Below, piece after piece: positions 1 to 10,330 of a DNA stretch of 64,000 nt (position 1 is the stretch's first letter; each line of letters opens with the position of its first letter). The DNA is from Hyaloscypha bicolor E (taxonomy: Eukaryota > Ascomycota > Leotiomycetes > Helotiales > Hyaloscyphaceae): assembly GCF_002865645.1 (NCBI RefSeq), contig NW_020194519.1:1485542-1549541 (forward strand), given 5' to 3'. The notes under the pieces are model-generated. The model was not told the DNA's origin. It ran no database searches and saw only the letters and a program-made list of their open reading frames with translations. Made by a program: the position numbers and the translations under genes.

Positions 1-1
1 A

Positions 2-2673
2 ACTTCTCTCCGCCCAACGAATCACTCGCCGTTACTCTCTTCGCGGATATCTATTCAGCAAGCGCGGGCATATGCCACCGAACCGAAACAGAACAAGAAG
101 AAAAATGGCGCAACGAAGGATTCTTCGGAGGTAGCGGGGAAGAAAGGCACGGAGCCATCCATAAAGCCAGCCCCGGGGACGGAAAACCTCTATAATGGAG
201 AAAGCTCACTTACGAAAAATGCTGAGGAATCCAGTGGGTCCAGCGAACCTCCTTTGGCTGAGGGCATGACGAAAATGAACCCGGAGGATGAGGAAGCTAT
301 TGGAGAGCTTCTGGAGACGTTGAAGAAGGGGTTACCAAAGGGACAAGTGGAGGTTATTGAGAGGGCATTTGAAAGGATCAAACTTGAGGGAGTTCCGATT
401 GAATTGAGGGAGTTCATGGATGAGAATCGGGGAAAGCCACTGACGCTGGCGACTGCTGCCAAATTGACGCGACTGACTTCGCAGATGGCGAGGAAGCAGG
501 CCGAGAGAGATATGGGCTTGGGGTCGAAGAACACAGATTTTCAATCGAGTGATCCCAAAGGAGCATCTGGTGGGGCCGGATCTCCACCTCCAGGAGGGAA
601 CAAAAAGAGGAGTGACGGCAACAACCAGAGCAATAAACAGCAACCGTTCAGTATTGGAGACGTCAAGCTGGATATGAGTACGTTCTTGCTATCGGCTTTC
701 GTGTCCTATCTGCTCTACAGAATGGTTATGCCAGGCGAAAGCAGGAGAGACATCACATACCAAGAGTTTCAGAGCACTTTCCTTAGTAAAGGCTTGGTTG
801 AGAAACTGACGGTCACCAACGGTGGCAAAGTCAGAGTCGATTTACATCGCGAAGCCACCCAATCCATGTATCCTGATTCCCCAGCTGTCAACCCGAATTT
901 CCACTACTACTTCTCGATTGGCTCTGTCGAAGCGTTTGAACGACGCTTAGATGAGGCCCAAAACGAGCTCGGAATCCCCACCTCAGAACGGATACCAGTC
1001 AACTACGCTACTGAGAATGATGGTTGGGCATTATTGCTCAATTTCGGACCTACTCTACTCTTCGTCGGTGCCATCTTTTACCTCTCGCGACGTGCCACGT
1101 CAGGAGGCGGGGGAGCAAACGGAGTTTTTGGCATGGGCAAGAGTCGAGCAAAGCAATTCAACCACGAAACTGATGTCAAGGTAAAGTTTGCAGATGTTGC
1201 AGGTATGGACGAAGCAAAGGCCGAGATTATGGAATTCGTTGCTTTCTTGAAGACTCCCGAACAATTTCAACGACTCGGTGCTAAGATCCCTCGAGGCGCA
1301 ATCCTTTCTGGTCCACCAGGAACTGGTAAAACCCTTTTGGCGAAAGCAACGGCGGGCGAGTCTCAAGTTCCTTTCTTCAGCGTCAGTGGTTCGGAATTCG
1401 TGGAGATGTTTGTTGGTGTTGGTGCTTCGAGAGTACGAGATCTTTTCGCCATGGCAAGGAAGAACACACCTTGTATCATTTTCATTGATGAAATTGATGC
1501 CATTGGAAAGTCCCGTGGGAAATCCGGTGGTTGGGGTGGTGGAAACGATGAGCGAGAAGCTACTTTAAACCAGATCTTAACAGAGATGGATGGGTTCAAT
1601 ACTACTGAGCAAGTCGTCGTTCTTGCTGGTACCAATAGACCTGATGTTCTTGATAAAGCTCTCATGCGTCCTGGCCGCTTCGATAGGCATATTTCCATCG
1701 ATCGACCAACTATGGAGGGCCGAAAACAGATCTTCATGGTGCATTTAAAGAAGATTGTTACCAATGAGGATCTTGAGTACCTTACTGGACGACTTTCGGC
1801 TCTGACTCCCGGTTTCTCTGGTGCGGACATTGCCAACTGTGTCAACGAAGCTGCTCTAATAGGTATGCACATTTGTCAATTGTCCTACTCTAAAGTTAAT
1901 CTTCTATAGCTGCTCGAACAAGCGCCAAGTCAGTTGAGATGCTCCATTTCGAACAAGCCATCGAGCGAGTCATTGGTGGTCTCGAGAGGAAGTCCCTGGT
2001 TCTCTCACCTGAAGACAAGAAGACTGTTGCATATCACGAAGCCGGCCATGCTATCTGTGGATGGTATTTCAAATACGCCGACCCGCTTCTCAAGGTTTCC
2101 ATCATTCCCCGTGGCCAAGGAGCGCTTGGATACGCCCAATATCTTCCTGCTGGCGACACCTATCTGATGAACGTGAACCAACTCATGGATCGTATGGCCA
2201 TGACACTCGGTGGCCGGGTTTCAGAAGAACTGCACTTCGAAACTGTCACCTCGGGTGCTTCTGATGACTTCAACAAGGTCACACGATTGGCAACCGCAAT
2301 GGTTACCAAATGGGGCATGAGCAAGAAACTCGGCCCTCTGCATTTCCAAGACGACGAGAACAAGCTGCACAAGCCGTTCGCGGAAGCCACTGCACAAACA
2401 ATCGATTCGGAGGTCAGGAGGATCGTGGATGAAGCTTACACGCAATGCAAAGATCTACTCACAGAAAAGAAGAAGGAAATAGGGATCGTCGCGGAGGAAT
2501 TGTTGGCAAAGGAAATGCTGGACAGAAATGATATGGTGAGATTACTTGGTCATCGACCCTTTGATGACAACAAGGAATTTACCAAGTACTTTGGTGGAAG
2601 CCAAATGAGTGCACCGCCTCCCTTCCCAACGGAGAATACGGATAGCCCTGCCGAACCAGGCCCAGCTGTGTAA
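2..2673 (+). CDS. m-AAA protease (AFG3/YTA12 family), 5' partial
   Basis: ATP-dependent zinc metalloprotease of the mitochondrial inner membrane that degrades and matures membrane proteins on the matrix side. Exons 2-1862 and 1910-2673 join across a 47-base intron with the frame kept (874 residues visible). The frame is open to the left edge, so the true start lies outside; ATG 254 is internal. Near the visible start, residues [15 protein letters not shown] look like the end of a mitochondrial presequence. Next come an FtsH extracellular-type domain between two membrane segments (about residues 222-240 and 340-358), Walker A GPPGTGKT near 437, Walker B IIFIDEID near 492, the RPGRFDRH arginine-finger region, and the zinc site HEAGH near 663 with the later Asp in TSGASDD. 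No key residue is missing. I cannot decide between the AFG3 and YTA12 paralogues. Confidence 0.93.
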
Positions 2674-3295
2674 AAATTCTCAAACGAAAAGGATAGGAGA
2701 CTTGTATAGGCATTTTTGGGCGTCAAGTGCATTGGCAGTGTGTTACTATTGCGGCGCATAGAAAGAAATCTCACTTCACTCAACACTTTTCTTTCGTTTG
2801 AATTGTGAGGTGGTGTCATGTGTACAGACATGACTTGTAACTTTTAGGTCAGAATACTAAAATGTAAATAAAGTCCGCGTAAGTTCACATGAATATGATA
2901 CCATTATTATTATGACTTTGACACGGAACCAATATCTCACATCCATCTAATCCTGCAATTTATTCTAACCACCACCTTCAATTCCCAACCTGGAATTTAG
3001 CACCGCCCAAGAGCTTGCGTCTGCTCTCAACATCTCGGCTTTGGCTCTTCCCGGCAACTCACACTTTCAAAATTCCATTCACAATCGTACCTGAAAACGA
3101 ATCAAATATGAAGGCATAAGATGGTGAGATTAAAAAGTTGTTTAACTCCGAATCTCCATATATGAAAGATTGATATTCAATTTATTTACGATCTTTCAAA
3201 CGTCGTGAGCACTTGCCCCACCAAGATCGCGTCACCCCAGGCGAGACCGTGTCTCGAGTTCCAGAAAAAAAAATCTGCCACACTTCACTTCCTCA
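2674..3295. other. Intergenic, no gene seen
   Basis: This stretch separates two genes on the same strand. The first 200 bases are AT-rich and probably the 3' untranslated region of the protease gene. The rest is expected to be the promoter and leader of the sterol-reductase-like gene. No open frame of interest, repeat or RNA gene is seen. Confidence 0.6.
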
Positions 3296-5080
3296 ATGAA
3301 GCCTCAATGGACAGCAATCACCACGAGGCCGCCATGGCAATCGATTGCAAGGCATGCAGTTTGCAAACATGCTAACATCCAGGAGAAAGCTCCTGCTCTC
3401 CAACGACGATTCTTCAATGCATCATCAAGCTCAAATCGTGCGAGGGCAGCTCATGCTTTTCCTCGCTATGCCATCCTCTACCGAAGACCCTTCGAGGTGG
3501 CCAGACCCTCCGATCGAAGCCCAATTATCTCTCCATATCGTCAATTATCGACTACGAAATACTCTGCCGGCTCCATGAAGCAGCACGAAGCAATCGTCCA
3601 ATCTATCTCGACCACCGTGCGAGCCTACTACGAAAAGAAAGAGAAGTTCCGCATCTACCACGGCTCAACGAACAGCACGCGCTCTGCACTCAAGAGGAAC
3701 CTAGTGGATACCAGCAAGCTATGCAACGTCCTGTCCGTCAATACAGAGGAGAAAACATGTCTAGTGGAGCCAAACGTGCCGATGGACCGCTTGGTAGAAG
3801 CAACGCTTGCACACGGCCTCGTACCACCAGTTGTAATGGAGTTCCCGGGTATCACGGTGGGAGGGGGGTATTCTGGCACATCAGGGGAAAGCAGCTCGTT
3901 CAAACATGGGTTCTTTGATAGGACGATCCTGGCTGTGGAGATGGTGCTTGCGGATGGAGAGGTGGTGATGATTTCTCCTGAAGAGAAGGGGGATCTGTTT
4001 CATGGTGCTGCGGGGGCGGTGGGGACATTTGGGGTCACGACTTTGGTTAAGCTGCAGCTGCAGGATGCGAAGAAGTATGTTGAGACGACGTATTATCCTG
4101 TGCGGAGTATGGCCGAAGCTGTATCGAAGCTCCAGGAGGCAACTGCGGATACGGAGCTGGATTATGTGGATGGTATTATGTTCTCCAAGAACCAGGGTGC
4201 TATTGTGACTGGCCGTCTGACGGACCAGCTTAAAGATGGCATCTCGGTGCAATGCTTCAGTGCAGGCAAAGACCCATGGTTCTACCTCCACGTTCAAGAA
4301 GCCATCACCAAAAATCCAGCACCAACAACAGAAGCCATCCCCCTCCCCGAATACCTCTTCCGGTACGACAGAGGTGGCTTCTGGGTTGGAGCCTCCGCCT
4401 TCTCCTACTTCAAATTTCCCTTCAACAAACTGACCCGCTGGTGGCTAGACGACTTCCTGCATACACGGATGATGTACACCGCTCTCCACGCCAGCGGAGA
4501 GTCCAAAAAGTATGTCGTGCAAGACCTGGCTCTACCCTACTCCACCGCTGAGCAATTTGTCAAGTACACAAACGAGGAATTCGGCATCTATCCGCTGTGG
4601 CTGTGCCCTTTGAAACAGAGCCCTTACCCGACTATGCACCCGCATTTCAATGAGCTGGAAGCAGATGGCGAAATTTTGAAGCCGATGTTGAATATTGGAC
4701 TTTGGGGTTTTGGACCGAAGCACCATGATGAATTTATCAGGAAGAATCGGGATCTGGAACGGAAGTTGAGGGAGCTGGGTGGTATGAAGTGGCTTTACGC
4801 TCATACTTATTATGACGAAAACGAGTTCTGGGAGCAGTTTGATCGGGAGTGGTATGATGGGTTGCGAAAAAAGTATGGAGCAGAGTCGTTGCCGACTGTG
4901 TATGAGAAAGTCAAGGTTGATGTTGAGAAGGAGAAAGCTCTGGAGGATATATCGATACTGGGGAGGTTAGTGCAGACTTGGCCTTTTGGGGGGTTTTATG
5001 GGATTTGGAAGGCGATTCGGAGTCGGAGTTATGTTGAGGCTAGGAGGTCGGTTTGGAAGGAGTATGGGAGGAGGAAGTGA
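3296..5080 (+). CDS. FAD-binding oxidoreductase, Delta24-sterol reductase (DHCR24/DIMINUTO) like
   Basis: Single-exon protein of 594 residues. The FAD-binding PCMH-type fold is visible around residues 110-290. The flavin-loop stretch PGITVGGGYSGTSGESSS near residue 184 resembles the matching segment of DHCR24, which reduces the sterol side chain with NADPH and FAD. The C-terminal half carries family-like blocks such as KQSPYPTMHPHF and WLYAHTYYDENEFWEQF. In fungi this family is widespread and its exact sterol substrate is often unproven, so reductase is a family-level call. The start is uncertain: ATG 3296 gives a 93-residue basic, Ser/Arg-rich extension, while ATG 3575 (MKQHEAIV) gives the usual roughly 500-residue length. 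The extension is open, contains RRFFNASSSS and RQLSTTKYSAGS, and looks like a mitochondrial presequence. Confidence 0.82.
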   Translation: MKPQWTAITTRPPWQSIARHAVCKHANIQEKAPALQRRFFNASSSSNRARAAHAFPRYAILYRRPFEVARPSDRSPIISPYRQLSTTKYSAGSMKQHEAIVQSISTTVRAYYEKKEKFRIYHGSTNSTRSALKRNLVDTSKLCNVLSVNTEEKTCLVEPNVPMDRLVEATLAHGLVPPVVMEFPGITVGGGYSGTSGESSSFKHGFFDRTILAVEMVLADGEVVMISPEEKGDLFHGAAGAVGTFGVTTLVKLQLQDAKKYVETTYYPVRSMAEAVSKLQEATADTELDYVDGIMFSKNQGAIVTGRLTDQLKDGISVQCFSAGKDPWFYLHVQEAITKNPAPTTEAIPLPEYLFRYDRGGFWVGASAFSYFKFPFNKLTRWWLDDFLHTRMMYTALHASGESKKYVVQDLALPYSTAEQFVKYTNEEFGIYPLWLCPLKQSPYPTMHPHFNELEADGEILKPMLNIGLWGFGPKHHDEFIRKNRDLERKLRELGGMKWLYAHTYYDENEFWEQFDREWYDGLRKKYGAESLPTVYEKVKVDVEKEKALEDISILGRLVQTWPFGGFYGIWKAIRSRSYVEARRSVWKEYGRRK

Positions 5081-5543
5081 GAGGTAGACTCGCGCTCTGG
5101 CTTTGTTGTCGGTGAACTCGTGGCAATTGTTTTGCTGGAGAAGAAAGTCAACTGTATATATATTATAATGGAAATCCAGACGCGAAGTCCTAGAGGAATA
5201 GAATAGAATACTCCAGTCACGAAGCAAGTTCTTTCACCCATATAAAGTGACTTCTCAGTTTTATCTAATTACAGGGTTTAGTCATGGTGCTGGGACTGCG
5301 AGGAAGACACATTCCAAGAGCAGGTTGATCAGATTGAAATTTAGTTGACGCTATTCCCAAAAAGTAGGCGGAGACGAAACGGATCCCCGAATGATTCCAA
5401 GGACTTCACACCTAAATAATAGAATTTGCCATGACCAAATAGAGATATATACAACTAGCCTGCAATTCAAGAGCCGAACCGGTATTCTTTGCTCCTAACT
5501 TGATCATTGAACATATGTCTGTGGTATAAGCTGCCACACATGG
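5081..5543. other. Convergent intergenic spacer
   Basis: This lies between the 3' end of the sterol-reductase-like gene and the 3' end of the small secreted peptide on the other strand. It is AT-rich and contains only short incidental frames. It is probably the two 3' untranslated regions; nothing else is seen. Confidence 0.5.
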
Positions 5544-5738
5544 CTAGCACCCGCCACCAGTGCATGTATCGATCCACTGGCCATTGAACCATACACAATC
5601 GCAAGGCTGAGTACCGTCTCCTTGGCGCTCTTTGATGATGCTGTCGGCAGGCATCGCGTTGGGCGCAGCCGCTGGTGATGCCAGAACGGTGGCAGTGAAG
5701 ACAGAGGCCGCGAGATAGAAGAAGTACGAGAACTGCAT
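5544..5738 (-). CDS. Small secreted cysteine peptide, unrecognised
   Basis: A 64-residue open frame without a visible intron. The first 19-21 residues (MQFSYFFYLAASVFTATVLA then SPAAAP) form a clear signal peptide with an Ala-X-Ala-like cleavage region. A short spacer ends in a basic site (IIKER) that could be trimmed by a Kex2-type protease. The last 24 residues are Gly-rich with four cysteines in the pattern CxC-x13-CxxxxC and end in GGGC. The layout (signal, pro-segment, compact Cys-rich tail) is that of small secreted fungal proteins, including candidate effectors and pheromone-like or antimicrobial peptides. No family is recognised, and the shortness leaves room for a chance frame. The stop lies 464 bases beyond the stop of the convergent reductase-like gene. 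Confidence 0.5.
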   Translation of the reverse strand: MQFSYFFYLAASVFTATVLASPAAAPNAMPADSIIKERQGDGTQPCDCVWFNGQWIDTCTGGGC

Positions 5739-6938
5739 TCTGAACTACTTTAGTTAGCAAGCTATGAATAAGATAGGACTCATGACTTGCTAGTTTCTTA
5801 GTAGTGTAGTAACCTTGGTGAAAATTTTGCTGTGGTGGTTGCGTTGATCGATTCGTGCCTGTTGTTGGTATACTGACAGTGGAAACAAAGCTTTACTTAT
5901 ACTAGGAAGATGTCCACATTCTTATAATCCAGGCATAGAAATTGGCTAGCCATCTAAGCATGCCAATTTCGAAAATAGCAGTTTGCCTAGTCTGGTATGT
6001 ACCCACTAGGAATACGTTCCGTCTCGTAGAAGTGTCAGCCGATCTCAGTAAATGTCGTCTTGCAGAACGAGGAACCAAGTTTACTACACGATTTGCTCAG
6101 AGATTCTAGCTACAGCCTAATTGCTCTGGATATAAGTAACCTGGTCTTCTCGTCAGCACGTTGACCTGATCGTGGGAATGCTCTCTTCTATGGGAATGTC
6201 TCACTTCTTGGCTGTCCCAACGGCGCAGGTTTTCGGGTGTTATGCACAGCTGCCCGTTGGTGGAATATATGAAGTAAAGAGGGGTATTTTCCCGATGATC
6301 CCATAATTCTGAACAAGAGAATTTATCTCGCCCACTAGGCAATGTAACCCAGTACCTCTCTTTGTACTGATGAGAGGCACAGCCGGGTAATGGTATACAA
6401 GCAAGCGGGGTCACCGAGGCGTAGCAAACAGAAGCCTGAAGTTAAAGAAGCATAGCGTACGCAGGATATAATAGCTTTAGGTCGGATTCGATAGGAATAA
6501 GACGAGCTTAACAGGAAGATGGAAGAGCAAGACACAAGGAGCTTGGCTTGAAAACGGGGACTCGGGCCGCGTCGACTCCAACACCTCTTTCTCACCAACC
6601 CTCCTCATACGAGAGCTAAAAGCGCCGCTCACGCCGCTCAAGTGCTTGTAAACTGACAATGCATGTGCTTTACCCTGCTCGTCTTTGGCATTGCGGAGGG
6701 GACGCTCCCGGTTGACAAAAGAGGAAGAGGCGTCGCCATAGGCTGGCGAACGAGGGGCAGAACCATCCGTAGGGATTTCTTCTTAAGAGCTGCCAAAAAA
6801 TGATGAAGAAACAAAATGGGTATGTCATTTCCACCGCTAACTAAACCACTATTATAAGGCTGCTTCATCCCCTATTCTCTCCGCACATGCCGCTTAAGTA
6901 CGAATCCACAAAACATAATTATACAATCATCTCCTGAT
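5739..6938. other. Intergenic, no gene seen
   Basis: This is the presumed promoter of the small secreted peptide followed by the 3' side of the catalase gene. Several frames of 60-100 codons occur on the minus strand, but they overlap in different frames, lack recognisable domains and are rich in rare residues. I see no repeat or RNA gene. Confidence 0.5.
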
Positions 6939-8523
6939 CTAAAGATGAGACTGAGCAGACCCAGCAGCTTGACTTATCGGTGCAAGAGCCAGCTTCTCCG
7001 TCTCTTGCGCAATACGGGCGCCAAGCTCTTTGTCAACCTTGCTAAACATCTCATAAGTCCGCTTGCGAGTATCCTCCTTCGCCGCACACAAATGACCAGC
7101 CACATTTCCGACAAAGTTATCCTGTTGACCTTCTTGCTTACCGAGAACGTCCCAGAGACCCTTGGCTTGGACGAAATCTTCACTAGTGACTTCTGACAAG
7201 TAGGAGACTGCTGCGCCGGCCCACTTCTCGTGGTCGTTGGTGGGCTTAACGGGTTTGTATGTCATGCCACGGTATGAAGATGGGTAGCCGGGGTTCGCTC
7301 CGTAGTTTCCATTCACGGCCATTACACCATCACGCTGATATGGGTTGAATGCTTGGAGAGGAGCGTTGACGGGAATTTGCTGGTAGTTGACACCGAGGCG
7401 GTGACGTTGGGTATCGGGGTATGAGAAAAGACGACCTTGGAGGACTGGATCGGCAGATGGCTCAACACCTGGAACCATGTGACTGGGAGAAAATGCGACC
7501 TGTTCGATCTCGGCGAAGTAGTTCTCCACGTTCTTGTTGAGTGTCATTTTGCCGAATGGTCGTAATGGGACCTCCTTGTGAGGCCAGACCTTGGTTAAAT
7601 CGAAGATGTTCCAGCGGAATTTCTCAGCCTGCTCGGGAGAGAGAACTTGTACGTAGCAGGTCCAGCTTGGGAAATCGCCCTTCTGAATGGAGTCGAACAG
7701 GTCTTGGGTATTGTGATCTGGGTTTTCTGATGCCATTTTGCCGGCTTCAGCATTGGTGAAGTTCTTGTTGCCCTGGTCGGTCTTCACGTGCACTTGGACG
7801 TAATTGAAGGTTCCGTCGGGCTTTGTCCACTTGTGGGTGTGACCAGAATATCCATTCATGTGCCGGTAGGAGAATGGGGTACCACGGTCGCTGAAGAGGG
7901 TCATGACTTGGTGAGTAGCCTCCTGGTGTGTGGAGAGATAATCCCAGAACATTGTGGCATCCTTAAGGTTGGTTTGTGGGTTGCGCTTCTGGGTGTGGAT
8001 GAAGAGAGGGAACTTGGTAGGATCGCGGATGAAGAAGACCGGCGTGTTATTAAAGACCCAGTCCCAGTTGCCCTCCTGAGTGTAATATTTGACAGAGAAA
8101 CCTCGAGGGTCTCTTGCAGTATCTGGGGAACCCTTTTCGCCACCGACTGTTGAGAAACGAGCGATGCAGGGAGTCTTTTTGCCAACGTCGAGGAGCATGT
8201 CAATGGACGTGATATCGCTAATATCGTGCGTAACCTCGAATTCTAAGTATTACCAATTAGCTTAATGCTTGGTTAGAATGAAGTAGTGATCACTTACCTC
8301 CGTATGCTCCGGCACCCTTTGCATGGACTACTCGCTCCGGAATGCGCTCACGATCGAAATGGGCGAGCAGATCAATCAAGTGGAAATCCTGAAGCAAGAG
8401 AGGGCCATTCTGGCCCACTCGTTGGTACGCCTCCGGACTCTCAACGGGGCAGCCATTGGAAGTGGTGTAGACCGGCTTCTCGTTGTACTTGAAGGTCGAT
8501 GCGGGCTTATCGTCGGCCACCAT
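6939..8523 (-). CDS. Catalase, small-subunit haem type
   Basis: Breaks down hydrogen peroxide. Exon 1 is 8298-8523 and exon 2 is 6939-8242, joined over a 55-base intron (GTAAGT..TTAG) inside the codon for Glu after AGAYGG; the product has 509 residues. Seen: the distal-His region [13 protein letters not shown], the substrate-channel block [14 protein letters not shown], the conserved WTCYVQV, and the proximal haem-Tyr motif [14 protein letters not shown] near residue 350. The length fits clade-3 small-subunit catalases such as yeast CTA1 rather than the large-subunit fungal catalases of about 700 residues. The C-terminus AQSHL resembles a non-canonical PTS1, so peroxisomal import is likely but not proven. 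About 1.8 kb without genes lies upstream. Confidence 0.95.
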
Positions 8524-10330
8524 GATTGCTATGGATCAACAATTGAAATGGGAAAGCTTGAAAGATATCTAAAGCGGTGAGGGAATTGATTGAGTCGATA
8601 TTCCGAGCAACAGAAATATGTGGGCGTGAAAAAAAAAGAGCTGATAACAAACAGATGGGATGAGCTTAAGTAGAAGACCCTTATGACATGCCTCGTGGCA
8701 AGCTGTTCAACAGCCAACCAGAGCGCTGCGGTTGGCAACTGCAAACTGCAACTAGATTAGTCAATTCGACGGTCTCGACTGCCGAATTGATGGTCTCCAA
8801 CGATCTGCTTTGGAAGCAGCATCGTTAGTAAGAGGGCCAGATGCAGGAGCCATAGTAATCGCAGGCCGACGCCAGTGTCCCACAGACCTCCCCCTAGAAT
8901 CTTTCGATGGCCCACTTGAGCAGTCTGAAGGCAACTTGTTCCTTTTACGACTTGTTCATCTGATTTGCTTCTAGAGAAGTATCGTTGTCCTCTTTTCTTG
9001 TCTTCCTTGGCGGTTAAAGTTCGATCTCTTCAGCATGGGGAAACGGAGACGTTCAAGACGTCAGGCCCCCACCCTCATGCAGAATGTAACAGGGTATCCT
9101 GGTCAATTGTTCCACTTTTCAATCTTTTTCTCCGCAACTAGCCAACGCCACACCCTTTTCGGGATTTGGTGGCTTGACCATGGAAGTTTTACCGTGTTTC
9201 TGGAAACAATTTGAAGCTCCTCTTAACCTCTCTTCTTGGCATGGAAAACATGACTGCTACAGTAGTAGGTTTTGGAAGAAGATCATTCCAGGATCTGATT
9301 TTCACAATCCAGAGCATCCTTCCCGCCATTCAGAACGACAAATTTCTAGTGCCCGTTTTCCTTCCCGATGTGCTTCAAACCGCGGAGATGCTTACAGTTG
9401 CCACTGAACCATGTGGGGCATAAATCCTGTCTCAGTGACATCTGGAGGATTACGTTTTAAGGTGTGAAAACCAGTCAGCGCTCACTTCTGTCAACAAAAT
9501 GGCCTGACATCCGCAGCTTCTGCTGCTGACAAGTGCCACAATATCATCCTGCTTCTGCTGCTTCGAGTGGCCAATTGGACAAGACCTCCAGAAATCTTCA
9601 TATCACTTGATATCTGTAAATTTCCTTTTCTAAACGCTCTAGCGCCGGGGAAAGGCTAGAGATATGACATTGGGAAGGCAAGCGCCGGATCTTCACATCT
9701 CCACAATGCTCTGCAGCCCGCCAGGGGGCAATTGATGATTGGTCACGTGGACGATCTCGTTTTCCAGTCGCAGGGAAAGATCCCTTTCCTTCTGACTGCG
9801 ATTTGAATACAGTAGGGTTCGAAATCGGCTTCAGTTCCAACTTTCAATGATTTTATTTTTGACCCACATTTTATGCGGCACTAACCCTCTATGGCTAGCC
9901 TGGCCCTCGACCCGCACTCGCTTAATTCTCAGTTCTGCATATTGTACCAATCTCAGAACGGTTTTTCAGCCACACTTTGCCAAATGAGCCAGCTGCACTA
10001 CGTTAGCAAGCCCCGAATCACGTGTGCTGGCCAGAGAGAAAAGCTTGTTGAATTGTGCCAAACAGCCTGAGGCTGTCTTGCGATTGTTTCAAGCACGTCT
10101 CACTTTTAGACCCTGGCCAACTATGGAGTTTCTAGAACTTTCTATCGTCTTCCCCACATAGTCCAGTGCGGCCTGCAAGGGTGAAGTCAAGTCAAGATCC
10201 ATCTCTATCTACTACTGCCTAGCGCACTCAGCTTACCAGTTGTTCCCCATTCCATCACGATCCGCTGTTGTAAGTTAGAACGGATTGCGCCAGCGAATTT
10301 GCTACAGGTCTTCGCCCGTGTGCTTCCACT
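8524..10330. other. Long divergent intergenic region
   Basis: This region lies between the divergent catalase and HET-domain genes and must hold both promoters. An 8-base inverted repeat separated by 14 bases (8761-8768 with 8783-8790) could form a small hairpin. A CACGTG box occurs near 9744. Open frames at 9174-9423 and 9598-9840 are short and show no family features. No RNA gene is recognised. Confidence 0.5.

Noticed and set aside
9174..9423. Two overlapping 70-77-codon plus-strand frames upstream of the HET gene
   Set aside because: Short, in different frames of the same DNA, with no recognisable protein features.
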